Shown here one piece after another: positions 46,237 to 54,928 of a stretch of 64,000 nt of DNA; the stretch's first letter is position 1; each line of letters starts with the position of its first letter. The stretch is from Hyalangium gracile (GTDB lineage: Bacteria > Myxococcota > Myxococcia > Myxococcales > Myxococcaceae). Below the pieces are notes generated by a model. The model worked only from the letters and a program-made list of their open reading frames with translations, ran no database searches and had not been told where the DNA came from. The stretch is from contig NZ_JAHXBG010000034.1 in NCBI RefSeq assembly GCF_020103725.1, positions 1 through 64,000 on the forward strand, read 5' to 3'. Made by a program: the position numbers and the translations under genes.

Positions 46237-48963
46237 TCACCTCCGGGAAGCGGCGGGGAGCTGGAGCTTGTCGAGGATCGCCTCCATCTCCTGGCGATCC
46301 TGGGGCGTGACGCTCGGGTCCTTCGCGAAGAAGGAGTAGCCCTCCAGCGCCAGCCGCCGCGCACGGGGCAGATCCATCCCCGCCCCGTGGAGCGCCTCGG
46401 CGAGGGTCAGGCCGATGGCGTGAGTCATGCTCGGGTGGCGACCGTCGATGCTCCGCAGGGCCTGCTCGAGCAGCGACACCGCCACGCGGTGATTGCCGAG
46501 CTCGATCTCCGCCTGCGCGAGTCTCCAAAGCGCGCCCGGCTTACGCGAGGGGCTGGGAGTCCCGAGCTCCTCGAGGATGGCGACCGCTTCCCGGGCGTGG
46601 CGCCTGGCCTCTTCCGTTCGCTCGAGGCCCAGCAGCGCCGCGGAGATGAAGTCGAGGTGCAAGGCCGCCCACTCCGAGCGAGGTCCCTCCACGTGCTGGC
46701 GGAGGGACAGGGAGCGCTGGAACAGCGCGAGTGCTCCGGCGAAGTCCCGCTGCAGGAGCGCCACCCGGCCCTCGAACACGAGGAGGTTCGCCACCAGGGG
46801 ACTCTCCGGCCCGGAGAGCTGCTCGCGCAGGCGCACGGCTTGCTGGAACGTGGCGCGGGCGGCGGGCAGCTCTCCCTTGCACTGCAGTCCCCTGCCCAGC
46901 GCGACGAGCAAGCCGAGGCTCTGGGGCGTGTTCGCGGCGGCACGCCTGTCCTCGAACGCCTTGGCCCGCTCGATGTGGGGCACTGCCTCGGCGCACCGGT
47001 CCTGCTCCATCAGCACCCCGCCGAGCATGCGCTCCAGGTCGGCCTCCAGCTGCTCGTCTCCCACCCGTGCGACCGCTGCCTGGGCCTCCCGGACGAAGTC
47101 GGCATCCACCGCTGGCATCAGCAGCATGTCGCCGTAGACGTAGACGAGGGCGATGCGAGCCTCCGCGACCAGTCGGTCATAGCGGCCGGCTTCGGCGGCC
47201 CACACCGCTTCCAGCAGCGCCTCCTCGGCCTGCTTCGCCTTGCGATCGCTCATGTAGAGGCGACCGAGCTCCTGGAAGGCCTCCGCTCGCGTGGGGGCGT
47301 GCGCCAGCTCTGGCAGCCGCTCGCGCACCGCCGCCATCAGCTCCAACCCCCGCACGTGTTGCCCGAGGGCGCGCAGGGCGCGCACCTCGCTGAGCTGTCG
47401 CTTGATGGACTCTACCAGTTCGCGCGCGGGGCCTTGCGCGGGCAGGCCCTTGATCGCGGCCTGGGCATGCTGCGCGGTGCAGGACTCTAGCTCGGGGAGT
47501 CCCCAGGCCGCGCTGGCGGCGGTGTGGACGGAGCGGGGGCGCTCGCGCGAGAGCAGCTCCGTCAGGGCCTGGAAGTCACGGGCCCGATGCTCGAGGCACT
47601 GCATGCGCGCATCGAGCAGGGACTCGGACTGCTGTCCGTGAACCCGCGTGGCCTGGCAGGCCTCGGTGTAGTGGGCCACCCACTCGGCGGAGTAGCTGTC
47701 CAGGGCTCTGTCGACTTCCCTCCACGCGGTCTCGGCCAGCGCGTCGCCCCCGGAGAGCAGCTCCGCGCGCACGGCCTGCCTGCGCTCCGGTCCCCAGAAT
47801 CGCTCCCAGCGCTTCTGCCCGTCCTGGCACGGCTGTGGCTCTCCCCATCCTCCGCCCACCACGCCACCCACCACGAGCAGCCCCGCCGCGGCCGCCACTG
47901 CCAGGGGGATGCGCCAGGTGGAGAGCGGCTCACGCGCCAGCGCCGCGAGCAGCTCGCGCATCGAGGCGAAGCGCTCCTCCGGAGTGGGAGAGAGGCCGCG
48001 CTGGAGCACGCGGCGGATGCGCGCGGGAACCCGGGGGTGGCGCGGCAGGGGAAGGGTAGCGGGACGCTGGCCGCAGAGCGCCTCGTGGAGCGCGACGCAG
48101 AAGCTGTACTGGTCGGTGCGCGCGTCCACCTCGCCGCCCTCGAGCTGCTCGGGGGCCATGTACGCGGGAGTGCCCGCCCGCGAGCCCCTCCACGTCGTCC
48201 TGGAGGACAGAGAGGAGGGGAGGGCGCCTGGCGCTCCCGCGGCCTCGGGCAACGTGTCCGGGCCCTCCATCAGCCGGGCCAGTCCGAAGTCCGTCACCTG
48301 CACCCGCCCGTCCCGGCGGATGAGGACGTTGGAGGGCTTGAAGTCCCGGTGGACGATGCCCGCCGCGTGCGCCGCGTGCAGGCCCTCGCCGGCGGCGAGA
48401 AACACCTCCAGCACCTCGCGCCGGGGGCGGGGCCGCTCGCGCAGCCAGCTCTCCAGCGTGCCGCCGTCGGCGAACTCGAGGGCGAGGAACAGCTGCTCGC
48501 CGATCACCCGGGCTTCGTAGAGCGTCACCACGTTGGGGTGGGAGAGCCGAGCCAGGGCCTGGGCCTCGGTGAGCAGCCACCGGCGCCGCGCCTCGGGCGA
48601 GCCCTCGAGCTGCCGCGGCCCCTTGAGCAGCTTCAGGGCCAGCTTGCGGTCCAGCGCCGGGTCGAACGCGGCATACACCACGCCCATGCCCCCCGCGCCG
48701 AGCTCTCCCAGGATGAAGTAGCGATCCAGCCGGGCGCCTGGGACGAGCGGAGGCAGCTCGCCCTCCTGCTTCGGCGGCATCTCCAGGGACTCGGCCCGGG
48801 CCAGCTCTCCGACGAGGCGTTGACACAGCGCGCAGTCGTCCAGGTGCGAGTGGAGCCCCTCGGCGCGCGCCTCGGGCAGCGCGCCCGCCACGAACTCCAG
48901 GATGACGTTCTCGTTGGGGCACTCCATCACTTCATGGACGGTCGGAGTTGGCGGTTGTTGCAT
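46237..48963 (-). CDS. Ser/Thr kinase with N-terminal anti-sigma-like zinc motif and TPRs
   Basis: 908-aa protein. Residues ~15-60 contain H40-x3-C44-x2-C47 in a helical context (FVAGALPEARAEGLHSHLDD), as in zinc-binding anti-sigma factors. The kinase domain (~80-345) has LGAGGMGVVY, K111, HRDFKPSN (H205-R206-D207) and D225FG. A membrane helix lies at 352-373. The remaining ~530 residues are helical with many TPR-like units (EALLEAVWAAEAGRYDRLVA, FAGALALFQRSLSLRQHV), presumably outside the membrane. This is a common myxobacterial kinase type, but the ZAS-like head is notable given the ECF-like promoter in its divergent intergenic region. Confidence 0.9.
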   Translation of the reverse strand: MQQPPTPTVHEVMECPNENVILEFVAGALPEARAEGLHSHLDDCALCQRLVGELARAESLEMPPKQEGELPPLVPGARLDRYFILGELGAGGMGVVYAAFDPALDRKLALKLLKGPRQLEGSPEARRRWLLTEAQALARLSHPNVVTLYEARVIGEQLFLALEFADGGTLESWLRERPRPRREVLEVFLAAGEGLHAAHAAGIVHRDFKPSNVLIRRDGRVQVTDFGLARLMEGPDTLPEAAGAPGALPSSLSSRTTWRGSRAGTPAYMAPEQLEGGEVDARTDQYSFCVALHEALCGQRPATLPLPRHPRVPARIRRVLQRGLSPTPEERFASMRELLAALAREPLSTWRIPLAVAAAAGLLVVGGVVGGGWGEPQPCQDGQKRWERFWGPERRQAVRAELLSGGDALAETAWREVDRALDSYSAEWVAHYTEACQATRVHGQQSESLLDARMQCLEHRARDFQALTELLSRERPRSVHTAASAAWGLPELESCTAQHAQAAIKGLPAQGPARELVESIKRQLSEVRALRALGQHVRGLELMAAVRERLPELAHAPTRAEAFQELGRLYMSDRKAKQAEEALLEAVWAAEAGRYDRLVAEARIALVYVYGDMLLMPAVDADFVREAQAAVARVGDEQLEADLERMLGGVLMEQDRCAEAVPHIERAKAFEDRRAAANTPQSLGLLVALGRGLQCKGELPAARATFQQAVRLREQLSGPESPLVANLLVFEGRVALLQRDFAGALALFQRSLSLRQHVEGPRSEWAALHLDFISAALLGLERTEEARRHAREAVAILEELGTPSPSRKPGALWRLAQAEIELGNHRVAVSLLEQALRSIDGRHPSMTHAIGLTLAEALHGAGMDLPRARRLALEGYSFFAKDPSVTPQDRQEMEAILDKLQLPAASRR

Positions 48964-48987
48964 TCCAGGGTGCCAGAAATCGTCGGC

Positions 48988-49013
48988 GCAACAAACGCCG
49001 GGTGGCCTTGTCC
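48988..49013 (+). promoter_or_regulatory. ECF-sigma-like promoter of Cys-rich lipoprotein paralogue 2
   Basis: GCAAC (48988-48992), 17 nt, GTCC (49010-49013). It matches the minus-strand element at 43050-43025 at 23 of 26 positions with identical spacing. It lies 78 nt before ATG 49091, in the gap shared with the divergent kinase gene. Confidence 0.6.
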
Positions 49014-49090
49014 AAAGGCTGGAACGGACTCAGCCGTTCCGCGCGAAGCGGCCGTGGGGCTCATGGGCCGCGCTCATCAAAGGAGAGGTC

Positions 49091-49471
49091 ATGAATCGCC
49101 GTTGGGTTTCACTTGCCGTGCTGTTGGGAGCTGTCCTGGTCGGGTGCGGGGGCGTCGAGGCCGAGCCAGAGGTGGTGCCTCCCGTGAGCGTCGCCAGCAC
49201 CTCCCAGGAGCTGGTCACCTGCTCCGCGAACTGTGTGATGGGGGAGCGCGTCTCCTGTCAGGGCTCGACGTGCTCCGCCACGGATTACAGCCACGTGACG
49301 TGTGACGGCGTCACGACCTTCTGCCCCACGTGTGATGACCACCCCTACTGCGAGTTCCTGCACGGGGGCTCCTGCGCTCCGAAGGGCTCCACGATTCCGT
49401 GCTGCTTCCTGGGCGGTGGCGGAGAGGGTGGCTGCGTCTGCGGCAATGGCGAGTGGATCTGTACGATTTGA
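49091..49471 (+). CDS. 126-aa Cys-rich lipoprotein (paralogue 2)
   Basis: 126-aa lipoprotein starting at ATG 49091 with AGGAGAGG just upstream. The signal ends AVLVGC with the lipidated Cys at 19; the mature part has 14 cysteines. It shares length, cysteine count and the LVTC, SC-x-G-x-TC, HVTCDGV, CC, CVCG and W-x-C landmarks with the gene at 42606, while the regions between differ, so the duplication is old. It is divergent from the zinc-motif kinase. Function unknown; a small disulfide-rich surface module is likely. Confidence 0.82.
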   Translation: MNRRWVSLAVLLGAVLVGCGGVEAEPEVVPPVSVASTSQELVTCSANCVMGERVSCQGSTCSATDYSHVTCDGVTTFCPTCDDHPYCEFLHGGSCAPKGSTIPCCFLGGGGEGGCVCGNGEWICTI

Positions 49472-49582
49472 CGCAGGCGGTATTTCAGCGGTCCTCTGTC
49501 CGAGGTCCCGCGCCGCGGGCGCAAGGTCTGGAGGAGGCCTTGGGCCTGCGGCTGTCTCGGGCGTCATGTTAAGGAGGGGGCC

Positions 49583-50656
49583 ATGCCCCTCTCTCTCGGA
49601 CACGTCTTGCTTGCGACGCTCGCGCTGGCGGGCTCGAAGTCCAACCCTCCTCGCGGCGCCGCGCCCACGGGCGCGACGGGCCCCGCGCTCTCGCACCTGA
49701 AGAGCCGGGACCCCGACGCCTGCGACTGGGTGCGGCAGCCCATCCCCTCGGGAGAGCCGACGACGGTCTTCTCCTTCGACAGGAACTGCGCCTCGGCCGT
49801 CGTCTCCTGGAGCCGCGATGGCAAGCAGGGCCTCGTCTTCGTCAGCGGGGATGGCCCGGACGCCAGCTCCATTGCCTGGCGGGTGGATCTGGTGAACCGC
49901 ACGGGTGCCCCGCTGGAGCTGCGCGGCCTGCCCGAGGAGAAGGGCGCCGCGGACACGGACCTGCCCATGATCGAGCAGCTCACCTTCGATCCCCAGGGCC
50001 GCCCGGTGGCGCTGGTCAGCTACACGCCCGCGCTGCAGCCCCCGGAGCCGGGGCCGGACGGCAAGCGGGCCATCTCCTTCCAGGGCGAGCGCTTCCCGGT
50101 GGCGGGTGGGCAGGGAGAGCCGACGCTCGTCATGGCCTGGCGGCTCGAAGGGGACACCTGGAAGCGCGTGGAGGTGAAGGCCACCACCTCCGGCGGCTTC
50201 GAGTCCCTCAAGCTCTTCCGGACACTGCAGCGCACGGCCTCACAGACGGCGGTGGGCCAGGCCAAGGGCAAGGCGCTGCCTCCCAAGGATCCCGCCCGGA
50301 AGGTGCTGAGCGCCGCGTTCCCGGACAAGAAGGACGGCGCAGAGGCGAAGTGGCTGCGGCTGACCACCTCCGGCGGGCCGCTCTACTACCGCCGGGAGCA
50401 GGCGGGAGATGGCTTCTCGGACTTCGCCCCCGTGCGCTGGGGCGCCAAGGGCGGCAAGCTGGCGCCGGTGGAGGGCGTCCCGGACGCCAAGGAGACCGCG
50501 GTGTCCTTCCAGCTCCAGAAGGATCTGCTGCTGGTCGACGTCGGGACGAGCCCTCGGCCCAAGACGCTGATCCTCGACGCGAAGACGAAGAAGATCCTCC
50601 TGGCGCAGGAGGATCTCATCGCCCCCGCCCTCTGGCCTCAGCCGTCCAAGCGCTGA
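49583..50656 (+). CDS. Exported protein, function unknown
   Basis: 357-aa protein with a short signal-like N-terminus (LGHVLLATLALAGS) and a mainly beta-rich body. AAGGAGG lies 5 nt before the ATG, a very good ribosome binding site. No family or catalytic motif recognised; a DACDWVRQPIPSGEPTTVF stretch near the start and a two-cysteine pattern in the first 70 residues are the only landmarks. It converges on the phosphatase gene with 19 nt between stops. Confidence 0.7.
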   Translation: MPLSLGHVLLATLALAGSKSNPPRGAAPTGATGPALSHLKSRDPDACDWVRQPIPSGEPTTVFSFDRNCASAVVSWSRDGKQGLVFVSGDGPDASSIAWRVDLVNRTGAPLELRGLPEEKGAADTDLPMIEQLTFDPQGRPVALVSYTPALQPPEPGPDGKRAISFQGERFPVAGGQGEPTLVMAWRLEGDTWKRVEVKATTSGGFESLKLFRTLQRTASQTAVGQAKGKALPPKDPARKVLSAAFPDKKDGAEAKWLRLTTSGGPLYYRREQAGDGFSDFAPVRWGAKGGKLAPVEGVPDAKETAVSFQLQKDLLLVDVGTSPRPKTLILDAKTKKILLAQEDLIAPALWPQPSKR

Positions 50657-50675
50657 GGCCAAAGGGGCGCCGCTC

Positions 50676-52343
50676 CTACTTCTTCACCTCGGGGAGCGGC
50701 TTCCCGTCGGCGTTGGGGATGCCTTCCAGCCCGAGCAGCGCGGCCAGGGTGGGCGCGATGTCGGCCTGATCCACCGGCGTCTTCACCACCTGCTTGCGGA
50801 TGCCGGCGCCGTAGAAGGCCAGCGGCACGTGGGCGTCGTAGCGGTGGGGGCTGCCGTGGGTGGAGCCCTCGGCCTTCTCTCCGTACTTGCCCCAGAAGGA
50901 GTTCTCCGCGGGCACCAGCAGCACCTCACCCGCGCGATCCGGGTGGAAGGTCAGCCGCGTCGCCGCGAAGTACGGCCGCTCCGGGTTGGTGCCAGCGATG
51001 AGCTCCGTGCGGGTGAAGCCGGCGGCGATCTGCGGCACCTTGAGCGCGGCCTCCAGCGCCGTCTTCTCCAGCTCCTCGGGAGCGATCTTCTTCTCCGCGG
51101 CGAGCCTGGTGTTCAGGTAGATGCTCGGGTCCTCCAGCGCGTTGACCCACTCACCCGGGCCGTACTTGTCCTGCAGCGCCTTCTGCACGGCGGCCTTCAG
51201 CTCCGCCTTCTTGATGCGGCGTACGTCCTTCTTGCCCTCGCCCGCGAGCTTCTCCGGGGCCGGCGCCGCGCCGTGGTCCGCGCTGAACGCGAACACCACG
51301 TTCTTCGCGCCGACCTTCTTCTCCAGATGGGTGATGAGCTCGCCGATGGCGCGATCCACGCCCAGGATCGAGTCCTGCACCTCGTGGCTGTGCGGGCCGT
51401 ACGCGTGGCCGGCGTAGTCCGGCGCGGTGAAGCTCACCGCCAGCAGGTCCGGCGTCGCGTCCTTGCCCAGCTCCTCGGCCTCGATCGCCGCCTTCACGAA
51501 GGACAGCTCCCAGTCGGTGGCCAGCGGCGTGGCGGCGAAGGCGACGTAGAAGTCCGGGCCCGGCTTGTCCAGCTTGCCGGTGATCTTGTGCGGGAACGTC
51601 TTGCCCAGCCCCTTGTAGTCGCCCTCGTAGGCGGCCTCGTCCGGCCCGGTGTACTTCGCCGCCGGCTGCGAGCGGTCCCACACCTTGCCGAAGTGCGCGT
51701 CCATGGGGTTCTTCGCGTTGAACTCCGTCACCCAGGCCGGCAGCTCCTTCTGGAAGAAGGTGGAGGTGGTCATCTTCCCGGTGGCCTCGGCCAGCCAGTA
51801 GGCCTTGCCCTCATGGCCCGCCATCAGCACCGCCGCGCGGTCCTTCAGCGCGATGGCCACCACCTTGGAGTCGGGGTTCTTCTTCTTCAGCAAGTCTCCC
51901 ACCGTCGGAGCCAGCAGGCCCTGCGGCGACGAGTCATCCTCGGGATCGGCCGGGGCCTCGAGCAGCGGGTGGGTCGGATCGAACAGGGTGGTGATGCTCT
52001 TGCCCGTGGAGCGATCGAAGTACTTGTTGGAGACGATGCCGTTCTTGTGCGGGTAGACCCCCGTGCCCAGCAGCGCGTGGCCCGGGCCCGTGTACGTGGC
52101 CAGCTGCCGGTAGGTGGAGTCGGTGTAGCGCGTGCCGCCGAGGATGCGCTTGATGCCCTTGGGCCCCAGGCGCGGCTCCATCTGGGACAGCACGTCCGCC
52201 CCGAGCTGATCCACCACCAGCAGCACCACCAGCTTGGGCGCCGCGGACGGCTTGCCCCCCTTCGCCGGCTTCGCTGGCGCCTGCGCGGTCGCCACCGAGC
52301 TCGCGAGCAGTGCCATCCATCCGAGACGTTTCCAGGCCTTCAT
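50676..52343 (-). CDS. PafA-like alkaline phosphatase superfamily enzyme
   Basis: 555-aa periplasmic phosphomonoesterase candidate with a signal peptide (LGWMALLASSVATAQA). It shows the metal Asp in LVVLLVVDQLGAD, the Thr nucleophile T85 in ATYTGPGHALLGTG, the K167-x-R169 pair in ALKDRAAV that marks PafA-type monoesterases, DYAGHAYGPHSHEVQD for metal binding, and SADHGA. It is the last gene of a three-gene minus-strand operon (VWA fusion, coiled-coil protein, phosphatase) with an 18-nt gap upstream. It probably releases phosphate from organic esters in the periplasm. Confidence 0.92.
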   Translation of the reverse strand: MKAWKRLGWMALLASSVATAQAPAKPAKGGKPSAAPKLVVLLVVDQLGADVLSQMEPRLGPKGIKRILGGTRYTDSTYRQLATYTGPGHALLGTGVYPHKNGIVSNKYFDRSTGKSITTLFDPTHPLLEAPADPEDDSSPQGLLAPTVGDLLKKKNPDSKVVAIALKDRAAVLMAGHEGKAYWLAEATGKMTTSTFFQKELPAWVTEFNAKNPMDAHFGKVWDRSQPAAKYTGPDEAAYEGDYKGLGKTFPHKITGKLDKPGPDFYVAFAATPLATDWELSFVKAAIEAEELGKDATPDLLAVSFTAPDYAGHAYGPHSHEVQDSILGVDRAIGELITHLEKKVGAKNVVFAFSADHGAAPAPEKLAGEGKKDVRRIKKAELKAAVQKALQDKYGPGEWVNALEDPSIYLNTRLAAEKKIAPEELEKTALEAALKVPQIAAGFTRTELIAGTNPERPYFAATRLTFHPDRAGEVLLVPAENSFWGKYGEKAEGSTHGSPHRYDAHVPLAFYGAGIRKQVVKTPVDQADIAPTLAALLGLEGIPNADGKPLPEVKK

Positions 52344-52361
52344 TGCGTTTCTCCCAACGAG

Positions 52362-53093
52362 CTACGTGTTGCGTGTTCTCTGCGCCTGGCGCGGGGCCGC
52401 GGCGAGCTCCTCGAAGCTCTCCGAGATCGCGCCAATCTCCCGTGACAGCCCGGACAGCTCCGCGGTCACCCGCTGCGAGCTCTCCGCCACCTGTGAGTCC
52501 GCCTGCGCCGAGCGCAGGGTGAGCACCTGGAGCTTCACGGCCTCCAGCTTCGCGTGCAGCGCGGACAGCTCCGCGTCCAGCCGGTCCAGGTGGCCTCGGA
52601 GCGCGGTCGCGTCCGCGAGCTGTCCCTCCCGGGCCTTCGCCGCGTCGCGGTAGCGCTCGCTGGCGGCGCGATCCGAGCTCTGCTCCGCCAGCAGCTCCAG
52701 CCGGGCGTGCTCGGCGCGGAGCTCCTTCTCTCGCGCCTGCGACACGTGCGACTGCAGCTCCTGGTGCCGCGTCACCAGCTCCATGGCCTGCTTGCCAATG
52801 CGCTCGAGCTGCGGCGCGGACACCGCCAGCATGGCGCGCGCGGACTCGGGCACCTTGGACAGCTCCGCCGCCAGCTGCTCCTTCGCGTCCCAGATCGTCC
52901 GGGCCCGCTCGCGGTGCGCGGCATCCAGCCCCGGAGGCAGCTGCGGCCCCCCGCGGTTGACGATGGCCAGGACGATCGCGGCCAGCGTGCCCAGCCCGAG
53001 CACCCACCACTCTCCCGTCCCCGCCGCGGTGACGCCGGCTGTCGCGAGCACTCCCGCGGCGGGAAACAGCCTCTGCCAGGTGGACCCCTTCAC
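52362..53093 (-). CDS. Membrane-anchored coiled-coil protein
   Basis: 243-aa protein with two short N-terminal membrane segments (AAGVLATAGVTAAG and WWVLGLGTLAAIVLAIV) followed by ~180 residues of heptad-like helix (RAEHARLELLAEQSSDRA, LDRLDAELSALHAKLEAVKL). It is reminiscent of toxic-anion-resistance or prefoldin-like coiled coils but I assign no family. It lies 7 nt after the VWA gene and 18 nt before the phosphatase gene, so it is co-expressed with both and probably assembles with the VWA protein. Confidence 0.72.
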   Translation of the reverse strand: MKGSTWQRLFPAAGVLATAGVTAAGTGEWWVLGLGTLAAIVLAIVNRGGPQLPPGLDAAHRERARTIWDAKEQLAAELSKVPESARAMLAVSAPQLERIGKQAMELVTRHQELQSHVSQAREKELRAEHARLELLAEQSSDRAASERYRDAAKAREGQLADATALRGHLDRLDAELSALHAKLEAVKLQVLTLRSAQADSQVAESSQRVTAELSGLSREIGAISESFEELAAAPRQAQRTRNT

Positions 53094-53100
53094 GCGTCCC

Positions 53101-54831
53101 TTAGAAGTACGAGGCGATCTGGTGGTACAGCTTGTCGATGTCCGCGCTGTCTCCGTGGACCATCAGCGCGTTGGAGCGCTCGCTCAGGGTGCGCAGCAGC
53201 TCCTCGTCCGCCTCGTTCCCGTACGCGATGGTGAAGACGCGCGTGCCCTCGGTGTCCTCGGGCCGGGGCAGCCGTTCGATGAGGTCCGGCTTGTTCCGCT
53301 TGGAGGCGGTGTCCTTGCCATCCGAGAGCACGACGATGCCGTAGCTGCGCGGCTCGGTCTCCGTCTTGCGCGCCTGATCCACCTCGTCGAACGCCATCAG
53401 CACCGCGTCATAGAGCGAGGTCTGCCCGTGCGCGTACAGGCCCTGGACCTTCTTCACCAGCGTCTCGCCCGACTGGCGCACCTTGCCGGGGTTGCCCAGC
53501 GCGGTCGGCTGCTCGCTGAAGGCGATCACCTGCACCAGGTCATCCGGCTCCATGCGCTGGAGGAACTTCACCGTGCCGGCGCGGGCGGCGTCCATCGGCT
53601 TGCCCTCCATCGAGCCGGAGGTATCCAGGACGACCCACACCGCGGCCTTCTTCTTCGTCTCGTGCCACAGCGTGTTGGCGCGCTGGAACAGGTCCTCGCT
53701 CAGGTACTCCAGCTCCTTGCGCTCGGCGTTCGGCGACACGCCATGGTCCTCGTCGAACGGCGCGGTCAGCGGCACGTCCTTGAGCGCGGGCCGGAAGCCA
53801 TACTTCGGGGCCTTGGCCTGCTGCTCGGGCGACACGAGGAAGTCGAGGAACGCCTTCGCGCCCTGCTTCTGATCCTCGGTGACCCAGTCGGCGTCCACGA
53901 CGCCCGCGGGGTGCGTCTCCCAGTAGGTGCCCTCCTTCGGGTAGAGCGCCACGAGCGGGAAGGGCTTCGTCTTGCACTTGTCGTTGGCCTTCACCACGGA
54001 GGACTCGTACACGGTGACGGCGGACAGGTAGGCCGGGCCGCGGTTGCACAGCTTGTCCGTCAGCCAGCTCGAGCTCTCGCCATAGTGGACGATGGAGCGC
54101 TCGATGTCCTTGAGCAGCGACACCACCTGCGGATCCTTCATGTCCGCGGAGGTGAGGTTGGCGCTCTTGTTCGCGCCCGCGTAGATCATGCTGATGACGG
54201 AGAGCATCGCCGAGTTCGAGTAGTCGGGGTGCGAGTGCCCGAACTTGAAGGCGCCCCACTCCGGGTGGCCCAGCGCGCTCCAGCCCTTGGGGTTGGTCAC
54301 CACGGAGCGCAGATCCTTCCAGCCGATCTCCTTCTTCGGCCAGCCGAGCGCCTCGGCCATGGGCTTCCAGAGGGCGATGACCAGCGCGGTGTTGACGGTG
54401 TCCTTGGCCTCGGGGACGAAGGCGCGCTGCTCGCGCGTCTGCCAGTCCTGGTTGATGAGATCGATCCAGCTCTTGCCGGCCGGCCCCCAGATGGTGGGCT
54501 TGGACTTGCCGGCCAGGATGGCGGCGCGGCTCTCGCCCGAGCGCATGTGCTCGGCCTTGACGACCACGACCTTGCCGTTGATCTCGACGCGCTTCTCGTT
54601 GAACGTCTTGACGACGTCGTTGACCCACTCCTTCTTGCCATCCGACGAGGCGTAGAGCACGTCGATGGTGGGCTTGTCCGACTTCGGAGTCGCGGTGGGG
54701 CTGGGGTCCGCGGCCTTGCCGCTCGGGGTGGGGGTGTCTCCTCCCCTGGAGGGAGACATCTTGCTGTACAGCACGACGCCGCAGACGAGTGCGAAGAGGA
54801 CGACGACGGCGACGCTGGTTCCTCGATTCAT
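53101..54831 (-). CDS. Substrate-binding protein fused to a VWA domain
   Basis: 576-aa membrane-anchored protein. An N-terminal helix (VAVVVLFALVCGVVLY) and a Ser/Thr/Pro linker lead to an extracellular solute-binding-protein-like domain (~55-345: IDVLYASSDGKKEWVNDVV, IWGPAGKSWIDLI, KAFLDFLVSPEQQ). A von Willebrand A domain follows (~390-576) with a complete MIDAS: DTSGS (D403, S405, S407), the Thr in GQTSLYDAV and the LSDGKDTAS loop. It probably binds a ligand and a protein partner outside the inner membrane. First gene of the operon with the coiled-coil protein and the phosphatase. SBP-VWA fusions exist in other bacteria but their job is poorly known. Confidence 0.87.
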   Translation of the reverse strand: MNRGTSVAVVVLFALVCGVVLYSKMSPSRGGDTPTPSGKAADPSPTATPKSDKPTIDVLYASSDGKKEWVNDVVKTFNEKRVEINGKVVVVKAEHMRSGESRAAILAGKSKPTIWGPAGKSWIDLINQDWQTREQRAFVPEAKDTVNTALVIALWKPMAEALGWPKKEIGWKDLRSVVTNPKGWSALGHPEWGAFKFGHSHPDYSNSAMLSVISMIYAGANKSANLTSADMKDPQVVSLLKDIERSIVHYGESSSWLTDKLCNRGPAYLSAVTVYESSVVKANDKCKTKPFPLVALYPKEGTYWETHPAGVVDADWVTEDQKQGAKAFLDFLVSPEQQAKAPKYGFRPALKDVPLTAPFDEDHGVSPNAERKELEYLSEDLFQRANTLWHETKKKAAVWVVLDTSGSMEGKPMDAARAGTVKFLQRMEPDDLVQVIAFSEQPTALGNPGKVRQSGETLVKKVQGLYAHGQTSLYDAVLMAFDEVDQARKTETEPRSYGIVVLSDGKDTASKRNKPDLIERLPRPEDTEGTRVFTIAYGNEADEELLRTLSERSNALMVHGDSADIDKLYHQIASYF

Positions 54832-54928
54832 GACGCTCCTTGCTCGGGGCGCACTCTACGGCACTCGGACCCCCGGCAGAAACTCCCACCCTCTCTTCCT
54901 GGAGGAGGGAGGGCGGTAGACTGGGACG

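Noticed and set aside
49540-49560. GG-N10-GC match to sigma-54 promoters before the gene at 49583
   Set aside because: Only the bare GG/GC pair fits. Such pairs occur often by chance in DNA this GC-rich, and a sigma-54 activator is not nearby.
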